This document shows positions 1-8,325 of a stretch of DNA of 64,000 bases, piece after piece. The notes under the pieces were generated by a model. The model was not told where the DNA came from and made no database searches. It saw only the letters and a program-made list of their open reading frames with translations. This stretch comes from Pyxidicoccus sp. MSG2 (lineage in GTDB: Bacteria; Myxococcota; Myxococcia; Myxococcales; Myxococcaceae). Made by a program: the position numbers and the translations under genes. The stretch lies in NCBI RefSeq assembly GCF_026626705.1, contig NZ_JAPNKC010000001.1, positions 2,728,001 through 2,792,000 on the forward strand, in the 5' to 3' direction. The number at the start of each line of letters is the position of its first letter. The stretch's first letter is position 1.

Positions 1-903
1 GAGATTGGCGCCGGTTTCGAGCCTCGCGCCTCCCCGCGACCACAGCGTTCCGCCCTCGCTCACATGGGACATGGGCCTCAGCAGCCCCAGGGCCACGCGC
101 AACTCCGCCGCGAGGCGCTCGGCGAACCTCCACCGGAGCTTCATCCGAGCCCAGCCTGCGGGAGACACCTGCGTACCCGCTTGGGCCGACACCCAGGGGT
201 CCGCGAGCTGGAAGGTGTGGAAGACGATGCCCGCGCCCACGCCAGGTTCGAGCTGAAGGCGCTCCGCCGCGGAGAGCCGATAACTGAAGAAGGCGCCACC
301 TTGCACCTCGAACACGCTCAGTGCTGCGCCGCGAGTCCCCCCGAGCCCCGCCTCCGCCTCGAGGCCGAACGCCCCCAGTCCGCGCCTGATGGAGAGCACG
401 AGGTGTGGGTCGACCGCGGGTCCACGCCAAAGCGAACCCAGGCCCAGGCTCAGGTCCAGCTCGGAGCTCCGTGGGGCGGAAGCCACCGCCACGGGAGGCG
501 GGGGCGCAGACGCGGGAGGCGGGGGCGCGGGCGGGGGCGGCTCCGGCTCGGGCTTCAGCGCCCGCGTCATCTCCGAGAGCTTCTGGGCGACTTCCAGGTG
601 AAGCTCCGCGAGCGAACCCCGCCCCACGCGAACGCTCTGCTCGACCCGTTGCCGTGGCCCGACTGCCTCGAGCCGCAGTCCTTCTGGAGTGCGGCTTGCG
701 CGCAGTCGAAGCTGCGCCGGGCGCTCCGGAGAGACGACCGCGAAGCCCTCCTGTATCAACCGGATCGCCACCTTCCGCTCCAGCTCCACGCCGTCCCACC
801 GCCGATAGTCCTGGTCGGACAGGGAGCGAAGGTCGAAGGAAACGGACACCGCCGGGGCCTGGGTCAGGAAGATGAGGGAGAGCGCGCTGAGCAGAGCGGT
901 CAT
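1..903 (-). CDS. Exported hypothetical protein, C-terminus cut by window edge
   Basis: The reading frame stays open from an ATG at 903 to the left edge, so about 301 residues are visible and the stop lies outside. The N-terminus is a short hydrophobic signal-peptide-like segment (MTALLSALSLIFLTQAPA). Next comes a mixed alpha/beta part of about 100 residues, then a linker of alternating prolines and alanines near residues 118-138. The rest is rich in alternating polar and hydrophobic residues with Leu-Gly pairs, as in outer-membrane beta barrels. The frame on the opposite strand also stays open here, but only this frame gives a signal peptide and a sensible Pro-rich linker. I do not recognise a family. 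It is divergent from the DUF1592 gene. An envelope location is an inference. Confidence 0.7.
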   Translation of the reverse strand, partial: MTALLSALSLIFLTQAPAVSVSFDLRSLSDQDYRRWDGVELERKVAIRLIQEGFAVVSPERPAQLRLRASRTPEGLRLEAVGPRQRVEQSVRVGRGSLAELHLEVAQKLSEMTRALKPEPEPPPPAPPPPASAPPPPVAVASAPRSSELDLSLGLGSLWRGPAVDPHLVLSIRRGLGAFGLEAEAGLGGTRGAALSVFEVQGGAFFSYRLSAAERLQLEPGVGAGIVFHTFQLADPWVSAQAGTQVSPAGWARMKLRWRFAERLAAELRVALGLLRPMSHVSEGGTLWSRGGARLETGANL

Positions 904-1022
904 GCGGTGACGGTGAGAGTACCGTCGACCGTGGACCACAGCCAGCATCGGCCGCCCGTGCACTCCAGCTGCCCGCCATCACGGGGAGGAAAGTTTTTTC
1001 GGCCGCGCGCGTAGCTGGGGGC

Positions 1023-2816
1023 ATGACGTTTCCACGCTACGTGAGCCTCCTGCTTCTCTGCGCTGGCGCGGTCGCCTGCTATGGCAGCGCCGAGCACATC
1101 AGCCCCGGCGGAGACGACCCCGCCGGCGAAGACGACCCCGCTCCGCCGGCTTCGTCCGTGCCCATCCCCCCTGCACCGGCGCAGTTCTCCTGCGACGCGA
1201 ACGCCGTCCCCGCGGACCTGCCATTGCCCAGGCTGTCCCGGACGCAGCTGGCGAACTCGCTTCGCTTCGCCATTGCCCGCGCCTTGCCGAACGAGGCGGA
1301 CGCCATCTGGACGAAGCTTGCGCCCGTCTTCGCCCGGTACCCCACGGACCAACGCACACCCGCGCCCGGTGACTTGAAAGGCGGCTACAGCCGGATGGAC
1401 CAGTCCATCCAGCAGTCCCAGGTCGACGTCATGTACGACCTGGGGAAGGCCGTGGCCCAGGAGCTCACCGGCAGCGACGCGCGCCGCAACACCCTTCTGG
1501 GCAGCTGCGCGAGCGACAGCCAGACTGGCAACGACCGAGCCTGCCTGGAGACCTTCATCCGTGGATGGGGCTCCCGCGTCCTGCGCTACCCACTGCCGAC
1601 GGCGGAGGTCACCGTCTTCGCGGACATCGCCGGGGCCACTCCGGTGGACAGGGCGGCGGTGGCCGACGTCATCACCACGCTCCTGAACTCGCCCTGGTTC
1701 CTCTACCGGGTCGAGCATGGAACGAACGCCAGCCAGTCGGTGAGCCCTCTCTCCGCGTTCGAGCTGGCCTCGAGGCTGTCCTATCAATTCTGGCAAGCGC
1801 CTCCAGACGACGCGCTCTGGGCCGCGGCGGTCAATGGCTCACTGATGACCGCGAGCGGCTTCACTGCCGAGCTCGACCGGATGATGCAAAGCCCCCAGCT
1901 GCGAAGCTCGCTGCACGAGTTCGTCAGCGAGTGGCTGCGGCTCGAGGAGCTGCCGTCGCTGGTGGCGCTCCGGAACGACCCGGTCTACCAGGCCTTCGTC
2001 GGGGCGGAGATGCCCACGGACGCTGCACGCACCGCGATGTTCGAAGACGTCCAGCTCTCTGCCTGGCAGACCGTCGTGTCGGGTGGCTCGGTGAGCGACT
2101 TCCTCCACGACCGGAGGTCCTACACGGCGGACCCATTCCTGGCCTCCATCTACTGTGTGCCCGTCTGGAGTGGCTCCGGTCCGGCGCCGGTCATCCCTTC
2201 CCAGAACCGCAGCGGGCTGCTGACACGCGCTGCGTTGCTGGCCACGGGAACCGCGTCGACGCGTCCCATCCACAAGGGGTACCTGGTGCGAAACGCACTG
2301 CTCTGCCAGAAAGTCGGAGCCCCACCTCCCAACGCCAGCGACAGGCCTCCCGCACCGACGGAGAGCATGACGACGCGACAGGTGGTGACCCAGCTCACCT
2401 CCGGAGGCAGCTGCGGTGGATGTCATAACCAGACCATCAATCCGCCGGGCTTCGTGCTGGAAGGGTTCGATGCGCTCGGGCGAGAGCGCGGCGTGGAGCG
2501 GCTGTTCGACCCGCGGGGCCACGTAACCACCGCACCCTCGGTGGACACCGTGGCGGAGATGCGGGTCTACGACGACGAGCGACGAGTCGTCTCCAACGCC
2601 GCCGAGCTCACGAAGATGCTCGATGACAGCCAGCTCTTCGAGTCCTGCGTCGCGCGGCACTACTTCCGCTTCTCGCACGCCCGCGTGGAGTCCACCGAGA
2701 GGGATGGCTGCCTGCTCTCGGAGATGGAGACGGTCGCGCGCAGCGGCGCGCCCATGGCCGACATGCTGAAGGCAGTCGCCACACACCCCACCTTCAAGCA
2801 GAGGAGCTTCCAGTGA
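1023..2816 (+). CDS. DUF1595/DUF1592/DUF1588/DUF1585 domain lipoprotein (putative c-type haem protein)
   Basis: This 597-residue protein starts with a lipoprotein signal; the lipobox-like stretch CAGAVAC puts the acylated cysteine near residue 19. An Ala/Pro linker follows. The order then matches the planctomycete/myxobacterial cytochrome-like family: DUF1595 (about 175-240), DUF1592 (about 240-345), DUF1588 (about 375-480) and DUF1585 (about 520-590). A CGGCH haem c attachment motif sits at about residues 463-467 inside DUF1588. The next gene overlaps by 4 bases (GTGA), so the two are probably translationally coupled. In the family this protein pairs with a DUF1552 protein; the substrate is not known. 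The haem is inferred from the motif alone. Confidence 0.88.
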   Translation: MTFPRYVSLLLLCAGAVACYGSAEHISPGGDDPAGEDDPAPPASSVPIPPAPAQFSCDANAVPADLPLPRLSRTQLANSLRFAIARALPNEADAIWTKLAPVFARYPTDQRTPAPGDLKGGYSRMDQSIQQSQVDVMYDLGKAVAQELTGSDARRNTLLGSCASDSQTGNDRACLETFIRGWGSRVLRYPLPTAEVTVFADIAGATPVDRAAVADVITTLLNSPWFLYRVEHGTNASQSVSPLSAFELASRLSYQFWQAPPDDALWAAAVNGSLMTASGFTAELDRMMQSPQLRSSLHEFVSEWLRLEELPSLVALRNDPVYQAFVGAEMPTDAARTAMFEDVQLSAWQTVVSGGSVSDFLHDRRSYTADPFLASIYCVPVWSGSGPAPVIPSQNRSGLLTRAALLATGTASTRPIHKGYLVRNALLCQKVGAPPPNASDRPPAPTESMTTRQVVTQLTSGGSCGGCHNQTINPPGFVLEGFDALGRERGVERLFDPRGHVTTAPSVDTVAEMRVYDDERRVVSNAAELTKMLDDSQLFESCVARHYFRFSHARVESTERDGCLLSEMETVARSGAPMADMLKAVATHPTFKQRSFQ

Positions 2817-4420
2817 GCAGGACACCTGTCTTCCGAGTGGACCGCCGCATGTTTCTGCGCGGCGCGGGCGGAGCCGTGCTGGCGTTGCCGCTGCTCCCAT
2901 CGCTGCTGAGCCCGAGCGAAGCGAAAGCGCAGACGGCTCAGCGCCCGAAGTGCTTCGTGCACTTCCGCACCCCACATGGCGCCATCTTCGGCGCGAACAT
3001 GTGGCCGGAGGACCCGGCGCTGACGCAGAGCCTGTTCTACGCGGACCACGACGTCCGGCGAGGGGCGCTGGCCGCTCCGGTCAACGCGAGCGGTGATGCG
3101 GTCATCAGCCGGGTGCTGGCCGCGAAGTCGACGGTGCTCACGCCCACCCTCGTCTCGAAGATGAACATCCTGCGAGGCCTCGACTTCCCCCTGTACATGG
3201 GTCACAACTTCGGCGCCGCGCTGGGCTACTACGACTTCGACAAGCAGCGGCCCGACTCGCCCCGGGCAACCATCGACCAGGTGATGGCCTACTCTCCGGC
3301 CTTCTACCCGAGCGTCGCCTCCGTCCGGAAACGCAGCGTCGCCATCGCCGCCTCGGGCACCTCGAGCGGCAGCTGGGGCTACAGCACCCCTGGGGTTCGT
3401 TCCTCCGGAGTCACTTCGAGCTCCATCAGCCCCATCGAAAGCTCGCTCTCCCTGTTCGACATCCTGCTCGCCGGCACCGGCAGCTCCGGCAGCACCCGAG
3501 CACCGGTGGTGGACAGGGTTCTCGACAGCTACCGGCGGCTCCGCAACGGCAGCGGTCGGCTCTCCGCCGAGGACAAGACGCGACTGGACCAGCACATCGA
3601 CGCAGTCGCCGAGTTGCAGCGCCGGCTGGGGACGACCAGCGTCGGCTGCCAGGTGCCGTCGCGGCCCACCACCGACAACCTGTCGCTCAAGAACTCGGGG
3701 TCCTTCGCGGGAGACCCAGCGAAGAACATCGAATACTTCCGGCTCATCAACGAGGTGCTCGCAGTGGCGATGAACTGCGGCGTCTGTCGCATCGCCACCA
3801 TCAGCATCGACGAGAACAACCAGAACCTGAGTTTCACCACCCGCGCCCCACAGGGTGAAGACTGGCACAACAACGTCGTTCATCCGGCGACCGTGGCCGG
3901 GGCGAACCAGGACCTGGTGGTGCAGTTCAACCAGGTCTTCTTCTCACAAGTGTTCCTCGACCTCGTCTCCCGTTTCGAGCGGTTCTCGAACGGCGCGGGT
4001 GGAACGCTGCTGGATGACTCGCTGGTCGCGTGGGCACAGGAGAACGGCAACACCCCACACTTCTCCTTCTCCGTCCCGGTGGTGACCGCCGGAAACGCGG
4101 GAGGCGCCCTCAAGACCGGCAGCTACTGCGACTACCGGAACATCACGCGCAAGGTGAGCGGAGACTCCAGCACGGGCAGCGAGGGCAACTCCCTGTGGGC
4201 AGGCCTCCTCTACAACCAGTGGCTCGGCACGGCGCTCCAAGCGATGGGAATCCCGAAGACGGAGTGGAGCGAGCCCGACCATCCCGGCTACGGCTGGAAG
4301 GCGTCGTACCAGTCTGGCTACGAGTACTTCTTCACGAACAAGGGCTTCAGCTCGGCGCAGGCATATCCGTCGTCGATGTGGCAGAAGACCGGAGAGCTGC
4401 TGCCGTTTCTCGCGTCGTAG
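2813..4420 (+). CDS. DUF1552 domain protein with twin-arginine signal
   Basis: The 535-residue product begins with a Tat export signal: RRMFLRG followed by a hydrophobic stretch ending near residue 36 at an Ala-rich cleavage site. The rest matches DUF1552, including the early HFRTPHGAIF block and the late GWKASYQSGYEYFF block. The GTG start overlaps the stop of the DUF1592 gene, which fixes the start and argues for joint translation. Tat export fits a protein that folds or takes a cofactor in the cytoplasm before it meets its haem-bearing partner. The biochemical function of the family is unknown. A long perfect hairpin lies about 70 bases after the stop. Confidence 0.88.
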   Translation: MSRTPVFRVDRRMFLRGAGGAVLALPLLPSLLSPSEAKAQTAQRPKCFVHFRTPHGAIFGANMWPEDPALTQSLFYADHDVRRGALAAPVNASGDAVISRVLAAKSTVLTPTLVSKMNILRGLDFPLYMGHNFGAALGYYDFDKQRPDSPRATIDQVMAYSPAFYPSVASVRKRSVAIAASGTSSGSWGYSTPGVRSSGVTSSSISPIESSLSLFDILLAGTGSSGSTRAPVVDRVLDSYRRLRNGSGRLSAEDKTRLDQHIDAVAELQRRLGTTSVGCQVPSRPTTDNLSLKNSGSFAGDPAKNIEYFRLINEVLAVAMNCGVCRIATISIDENNQNLSFTTRAPQGEDWHNNVVHPATVAGANQDLVVQFNQVFFSQVFLDLVSRFERFSNGAGGTLLDDSLVAWAQENGNTPHFSFSVPVVTAGNAGGALKTGSYCDYRNITRKVSGDSSTGSEGNSLWAGLLYNQWLGTALQAMGIPKTEWSEPDHPGYGWKASYQSGYEYFFTNKGFSSAQAYPSSMWQKTGELLPFLAS

Positions 4421-4492
4421 CCGACCCGAGTGGTCCGGCGCGGCGATTCATGGCGGGCGGGCGTGCCAGGCCTGATGCGTTTTCGCTGGGTC

Positions 4493-4520
4493 GGGGATGG
4501 GGCCGACGAGCCCCATCCCC
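4493..4520. terminator. Perfect 11-bp hairpin between convergent genes
   Basis: GGGGATGGGGC (4493-4503) and GCCCCATCCCC (4510-4520) are exact reverse complements around a 6-base loop. A second inverted repeat follows directly, CTCACTG (4520-4526) with CAGTGAG (4550-4556), enclosing CCGCG/CGCGG. There is no clear U tract. The position between the 3' ends of the DUF1552 gene and the facing secreted-protein gene fits a bidirectional terminator. Confidence 0.6.
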
Positions 4521-4591
4521 TCACTGCCCCTTTCCGCGACGCGCGCGGACAGTGAGAGTCCCCCGCGAAAACGGGCAACTTCAGATTCAGC

Positions 4592-5176
4592 TCACTGGAT
4601 GATGGTGGTGACCTGGGTCTCGCATGTGTCGGTTTCGATGTGGGAATTTCGTGCATCGATGGCGCAAGTCGCGATGCCGTAGGTGGTCGTGTAGAGGGTG
4701 GCCGAGCAGTAGGCGCCAGAGACGGAGACCACCAACTGCCAGACACACGTCTTCGCGCCGGGGTTGCCCGGGTCCGCCGGGTTGTTCGTGTAGTAGTAGT
4801 ACTGGCTCACCGGAGTGAGGGGGGGCAGGTTCATCCGGAAGTAGCCCGTGATGTTGGGCGGAGGATTCGAGACCAACGGATAGGGCGGCAGCCAGGTGGG
4901 AGTTCCGTAGAGGCTGTATCCGGGGAACAGGTTGGCGCCAGTCCAGTTGGCGATGAAGAAGGTTTCGGGGACGGTGGCGTCGAGCGACGGCGAAGCGCCT
5001 CCCCGGCTGTGCTGTGGGAGTTGCACCGTCTCCTGGGAGCGGAGGCTGACGAACTCGCCGCGCCGGGTGAACAGCTCGAGGTCACCTTGATGGTGATGCT
5101 GCGGCTCCGCGAACGCGAGGAGCGGCATGAGGGACAGCAGGGAAACAGCCAGCGAGCGCTTGAGTATCCGCTTCAT
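4592..5176 (-). CDS. Secreted hypothetical protein
   Basis: The protein has 194 residues from the ATG at 5176, preceded by a good ribosome site (AAAGGAG). A typical Sec signal peptide (MKRILKRSLAVSLLSL, then a cleavage site after LLAFA) opens it. The frame stays open a further 61 codons upstream, but that part has no signal peptide, so the inner start is preferred. The mature part begins with a histidine-rich stretch (EPQHHHQGD). It later has Tyr/Pro-rich segments (YYYYTNN) and several cysteines near the C-terminus that could form disulfides. I do not recognise a family. Confidence 0.72.
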   Translation of the reverse strand: MKRILKRSLAVSLLSLMPLLAFAEPQHHHQGDLELFTRRGEFVSLRSQETVQLPQHSRGGASPSLDATVPETFFIANWTGANLFPGYSLYGTPTWLPPYPLVSNPPPNITGYFRMNLPPLTPVSQYYYYTNNPADPGNPGAKTCVWQLVVSVSGAYCSATLYTTTYGIATCAIDARNSHIETDTCETQVTTIIQ

Positions 5177-5479
5177 GAGGATGGGCTCCTTTGCCTGCCA
5201 CGGATGAATGCAACGCGTGCAGCCGCAACCTCCACACAGGGAATTCGCGGCTGTGGTGTTATACTCCAAGTGCGTGAATTTATTCACTGCCGAGCTCATC
5301 ACGCGTGGGTGCCAGGGCTGTGCCGCGTACGACGCGCGCATTCGCGGCGGCTCCGGCACACCTCCGTGACCAGGCGTTCCTCGTCCTGCAGAGCCTTCAT
5401 GCGCTGCTCTGGCTGCTCACGAACGTGACGCGCTACCAGTCAGCTGGGGATCCCTCTGCGGGCGCCGCTTGAGGACTGG
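5177..5479. other. Intergenic region with a short palindrome
   Basis: No convincing gene is visible in these 303 bases. The part next to the secreted-protein gene is clearly more A/T-rich and contains a perfect inverted repeat, GTGAAT-TT-ATTCAC, at 5274-5287, roughly 100 bases upstream of that gene's start. It may be an operator or promoter element. The part near the tetR gene's 3' end shows only very short frames. Confidence 0.35.
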
Positions 5480-6151
5480 CTACAGCGAAGCCGCGATCCC
5501 GGCGAGGATGAGGTCGATGCCGGCGAGGAACTCGGCGCGGTCGTCGTGCTCGCGCAGTTGGGCAGCGACGTTCCGGGTGAACGGATACTCGTGGGCGTCG
5601 AGCGCCTTCCACTGGGCTGACACCGTTTCGAGAAAGTCAGCGCGGTCCACGGACGGCTCGAGCAGGCGGCCGTTCGCGGCATTCTGGACGCTCACTCCGA
5701 TGATGTAGCTCAACAGCGTCGACGCCGACGTGAACCAGGCGCCACCTGGAACCCCCAGCGCTTGGACCTGGCGCCCGATGCGCTCGAAGAGCTGCAGCAT
5801 CGCGGTCTGCCACGGAGAGAGAGAGAGCTGCGCGCCCACCCACGGATGCGCATCGACCGCCTCGAACACGCCGACGGCGATCCTGCGGATCGCTTCATGC
5901 GGCGTGGCGAAGGCGAGGACTTCGCCCATCGCGCGGGCGATGACGGCGTCACTGGCGGCGACGAGTAGCTCGTTCTTGTTCGCGATGTGCCAATAGATCG
6001 CGCCGGGTCCAGTCGCCAGCCGCGTGGCAAGCGAGCGGAAGGTCAACCCGTTCTCGCCCTCGTCGTCGAGCAGCTCGATCGCCGCGTCGACGATCCGCTC
6101 GCGTGAGAGCGCATCCTCACGTCGTTCCGACCCGCGCGTTGCCTTTGCCAT
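5480..6151 (-). CDS. TetR family transcriptional repressor
   Basis: This 223-residue protein has an N-terminal helix-turn-helix with the TetR pattern: RERIVDAAIELLDDEG, then LTFRSLATRL and GAIYWHIANKNELL at about residues 18-63. The larger C-terminal part is the usual ligand-binding/dimer domain. The start at 6151 puts MAKATRG at the N-terminus; the frame extends further upstream but would read through the operator region. It is divergent from a flavin monooxygenase. Two nearly identical 15-bp palindromes lie between the genes, so it most likely represses itself and the monooxygenase until a small aromatic or drug-like ligand binds. The ligand cannot be told from sequence. Confidence 0.9.
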   Translation of the reverse strand: MAKATRGSERREDALSRERIVDAAIELLDDEGENGLTFRSLATRLATGPGAIYWHIANKNELLVAASDAVIARAMGEVLAFATPHEAIRRIAVGVFEAVDAHPWVGAQLSLSPWQTAMLQLFERIGRQVQALGVPGGAWFTSASTLLSYIIGVSVQNAANGRLLEPSVDRADFLETVSAQWKALDAHEYPFTRNVAAQLREHDDRAEFLAGIDLILAGIAASL

Positions 6152-6160
6152 GGCTCCATC

Positions 6161-6212
6161 TTGACAGGTCTGGAACAGCGTTCCAATATAGGTTATGGAA
6201 CGGCGTTCCATA
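6161..6212. promoter_or_regulatory. Twin TetR operators in divergent promoter
   Basis: Two perfect palindromes share the same arms: TGGAAC-AGC-GTTCCA at 6171-6185 and TGGAAC-GGC-GTTCCA at 6196-6210. The second extends to 19 bases with TA on both sides. Their centres are 25 bp apart, so they do not lie exactly on the same helical face (about 2.4 turns). A TTGACA sits at 6161-6166, immediately before the first palindrome. The promoter for the monooxygenase is therefore probably buried under the operators. The sites lie 20 bases from the tetR start and about 50 from the monooxygenase start. Confidence 0.8.
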
Positions 6213-6260
6213 GTCCGACAGCGGCGTCGCCGAGCGGTCTCCCACTCGAAAGGAAGCACG

Positions 6261-7463
6261 ATGACTCCGATCACGATCATTGGCGCCGGCCTCGGCGGGC
6301 TGACGCTCGCTCGCGTTCTGCACGTCCACGGCATCGCCGCCACCGTCTACGAGGCCGATGCGTCCGCGGATGCGCGCACGCAGGGCGGAATGCTCGACAT
6401 CCATGACCACAACGGACAGCTCGCGCTGAAGGCGGCCGGACTGTTCGACGAATTCCGCCGAATCATCCATGAAGGCGGCGAGGCTACGCGGGTGCTCGAC
6501 CCGCACGGCACGGTCCTTCTCGACCAACCCGACGACGGCAGCGGCCGTCGCCCCGAGGTGCATCGCGGCGAGCTGCGCCGCCTCCTGCTCGACTCGCTGC
6601 CCGATGGAACCGTCCAGTGGGGACACAAGGTCACCGCCGTCCACCCGCTCGGTGACGGGCGTCATGAGCTGACATTCGCGGACGGGTCGACTGCAACCAC
6701 GAGCCTCCTGGTCGGCGCGGACGGCGCCTGGTCGAGGATTCGGCCGCTGCTGTCCGACGCGAAGCCCGAGTACGTCGGCATCTCGTTCATCGAGACCTAC
6801 CTGTTCAACGCCGACGCGCGCCACCCGGCCAGCGCAAAGGCCGTCGGAGGCGGGGCCATGCTCGCCCTCACGCCCGGCAAGGGCATCCAAGCCCACCGCG
6901 AAACCAACGGCACCCTGCACACCTACGTCGCGCTCACCAGGCCGCGGGAGTGGCTCGCGGGCATCGACTTCGCCAACCCGAAGGCGGCGAAGGCTCGAGT
7001 CGCGGCGGAGTTCGACGGCTGGGCGCCAGAGCTCACCGCGCTGATCACCGACGGCGAGACAGACCTCGTCCCCCGAACGATCCATGCGCTCCCGGCGGGA
7101 CATCGGTGGGAGCGCGTGCCCGGTGTGACTCTTCTCGGCGACGCCGCGCATCTGATGCCGCCGTCCGGTGAAGGCGCCAACCTCGCGATGTACGACGGCG
7201 CCGAGCTCGGCAAGGCCATTGCCGCGCACCGAGGCGACCTCGAAGCCGCGCTCGCCGAGTACGAGGAACCCATGTTCGCCCGGAGCGCGAACGAAGCCGC
7301 CGAGGCCGCGACCATCCACCGGCTCTGCTTCGGCGACAACGCTCCGCACGGGCTGATCGACTTCTTCACCGGCTCAGAATCGACCGCGGCACCGCCCACC
7401 GCGAAGCAAGGCCGAGTCCACGCCGCCGCCGTCAACCCGGCGGACATCGACATGTATCGTTGA
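6261..7463 (+). CDS. FAD-dependent monooxygenase (TetX/PHBH-like)
   Basis: The 400-residue protein opens with a Rossmann nucleotide-binding fold (TIIGAGLGGLTLARVL, glycines at about residues 7-12). Near residues 293-310 it carries the FAD motif GDAAHLMPPSGEGANLAM typical of class A flavoprotein hydroxylases, and in particular of TetX-like enzymes. The start at 6261 has an AAAGGAAG ribosome site; a longer N-terminus would lie under the operators. Enzymes of this family use NAD(P)H and oxygen to hydroxylate aromatic or polyketide compounds, and some inactivate tetracyclines. Control by the divergent TetR gene supports a detoxification or catabolic role. The substrate is unknown. Confidence 0.88.
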   Translation: MTPITIIGAGLGGLTLARVLHVHGIAATVYEADASADARTQGGMLDIHDHNGQLALKAAGLFDEFRRIIHEGGEATRVLDPHGTVLLDQPDDGSGRRPEVHRGELRRLLLDSLPDGTVQWGHKVTAVHPLGDGRHELTFADGSTATTSLLVGADGAWSRIRPLLSDAKPEYVGISFIETYLFNADARHPASAKAVGGGAMLALTPGKGIQAHRETNGTLHTYVALTRPREWLAGIDFANPKAAKARVAAEFDGWAPELTALITDGETDLVPRTIHALPAGHRWERVPGVTLLGDAAHLMPPSGEGANLAMYDGAELGKAIAAHRGDLEAALAEYEEPMFARSANEAAEAATIHRLCFGDNAPHGLIDFFTGSESTAAPPTAKQGRVHAAAVNPADIDMYR

Positions 7464-7469
7464 GCCTGC

Positions 7470-8213
7470 TCACGCCGACCGAGCCAGCGCAACCGCGTCG
7501 GGACCCGCGGGAAAGCGGAGCTTCTCCGACGTGTCGTTCGCGGCGTGCCAGACCGCTTCGGCCACGTCGGACTCGCGCGTCACCGCGGCCGGCTGCCCGA
7601 ATGAGGCGAAGATGCGCTGTGCGAAAGGCGCATACGCCTCTGGGAACAGCCCTTCCATACGGGGGCTGCCGTTGCTCGTGAACCGGGTGCTCGGGCAATA
7701 GCCCGGCTCGACGAGCTTCACGCGCAGGTTGAAGGCTTCGAGCTCGAACGCGAGCGACGCCGTGAACCCTTCGATGGCCACCTTGCTCGCGGTGTACACA
7801 GCCACCAGCGGCATCGGCGCCAGCGTCGCGCTGGACGTCACGTTCACAACCACTCCCGATTTGCGTGCGCGAAACCGGGGCAGCACCGCCTGCGTCATCG
7901 CCATCACACCGAAGACGTTGGTCTCGAACACGTCACGCACCGTGGCCATCGGCGTGGCCTCGAAGGCCCCCATGAGCCCGATGCCCGCGTTGTTGACGAG
8001 CACGTCGATGGGCCCGCTCGCCTCCAGCGCCGCCGCGATGCTCTCGGGCTTCGTCACGTCGAGCGGCACCACACGCAGCCGGTCCGAACGCGGGAGGACG
8101 TCCTCGCGTGGCGTTCGCATGGTAGCGACCACGTTCCAGCCCTGCGCGTGAAAGTAGCGCGCGGTCTCGAGTCCGTAGCCGGAGGAGCAACCCGTGATGA
8201 GCACCGTCTTCAT
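7470..8213 (-). CDS. Short-chain dehydrogenase/reductase
   Basis: The 247-residue enzyme shows the full classical SDR set: cofactor motif TGCSSGYG (residues 8-14), NNAG (74-77), catalytic Ser near 128, and YTASK with Tyr140 and Lys144. The start at 8213 follows an AAGGAG ribosome site at good spacing. It most likely oxidises or reduces a small alcohol or ketone with NAD(P)H; the substrate is unclear. The gene faces an AraC regulator across 112 bases. It is convergent with the monooxygenase, 6 bases from that gene's stop. Confidence 0.9.
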   Translation of the reverse strand: MKTVLITGCSSGYGLETARYFHAQGWNVVATMRTPREDVLPRSDRLRVVPLDVTKPESIAAALEASGPIDVLVNNAGIGLMGAFEATPMATVRDVFETNVFGVMAMTQAVLPRFRARKSGVVVNVTSSATLAPMPLVAVYTASKVAIEGFTASLAFELEAFNLRVKLVEPGYCPSTRFTSNGSPRMEGLFPEAYAPFAQRIFASFGQPAAVTRESDVAEAVWHAANDTSEKLRFPAGPDAVALARSA

Positions 8214-8325
8214 GTCGACTCCTTGCATTGCCGCGATTCGCGCGGCGTCGATGGTCTCAAGGTACTTGCGGCCGACAGGACTCTCCACCACGTGCGGTCC
8301 ATATTTCTTTTGCTAGAGTCCAGCC

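Noticed and set aside
64-1014. A plus-strand frame of over 300 codons at the left edge
   Set aside because: The minus frame shows a signal peptide and a clear Pro-rich linker; the plus frame is Arg-rich and has neither.
5177-5360. Extension of the secreted protein to a start at 5359
   Set aside because: That part has no signal peptide and would hide the clear one starting at 5176, which has a good ribosome site.
5440-5479. A possible small gene or regulatory RNA just after tetR
   Set aside because: No start, fold or terminator pattern is convincing over this short stretch.
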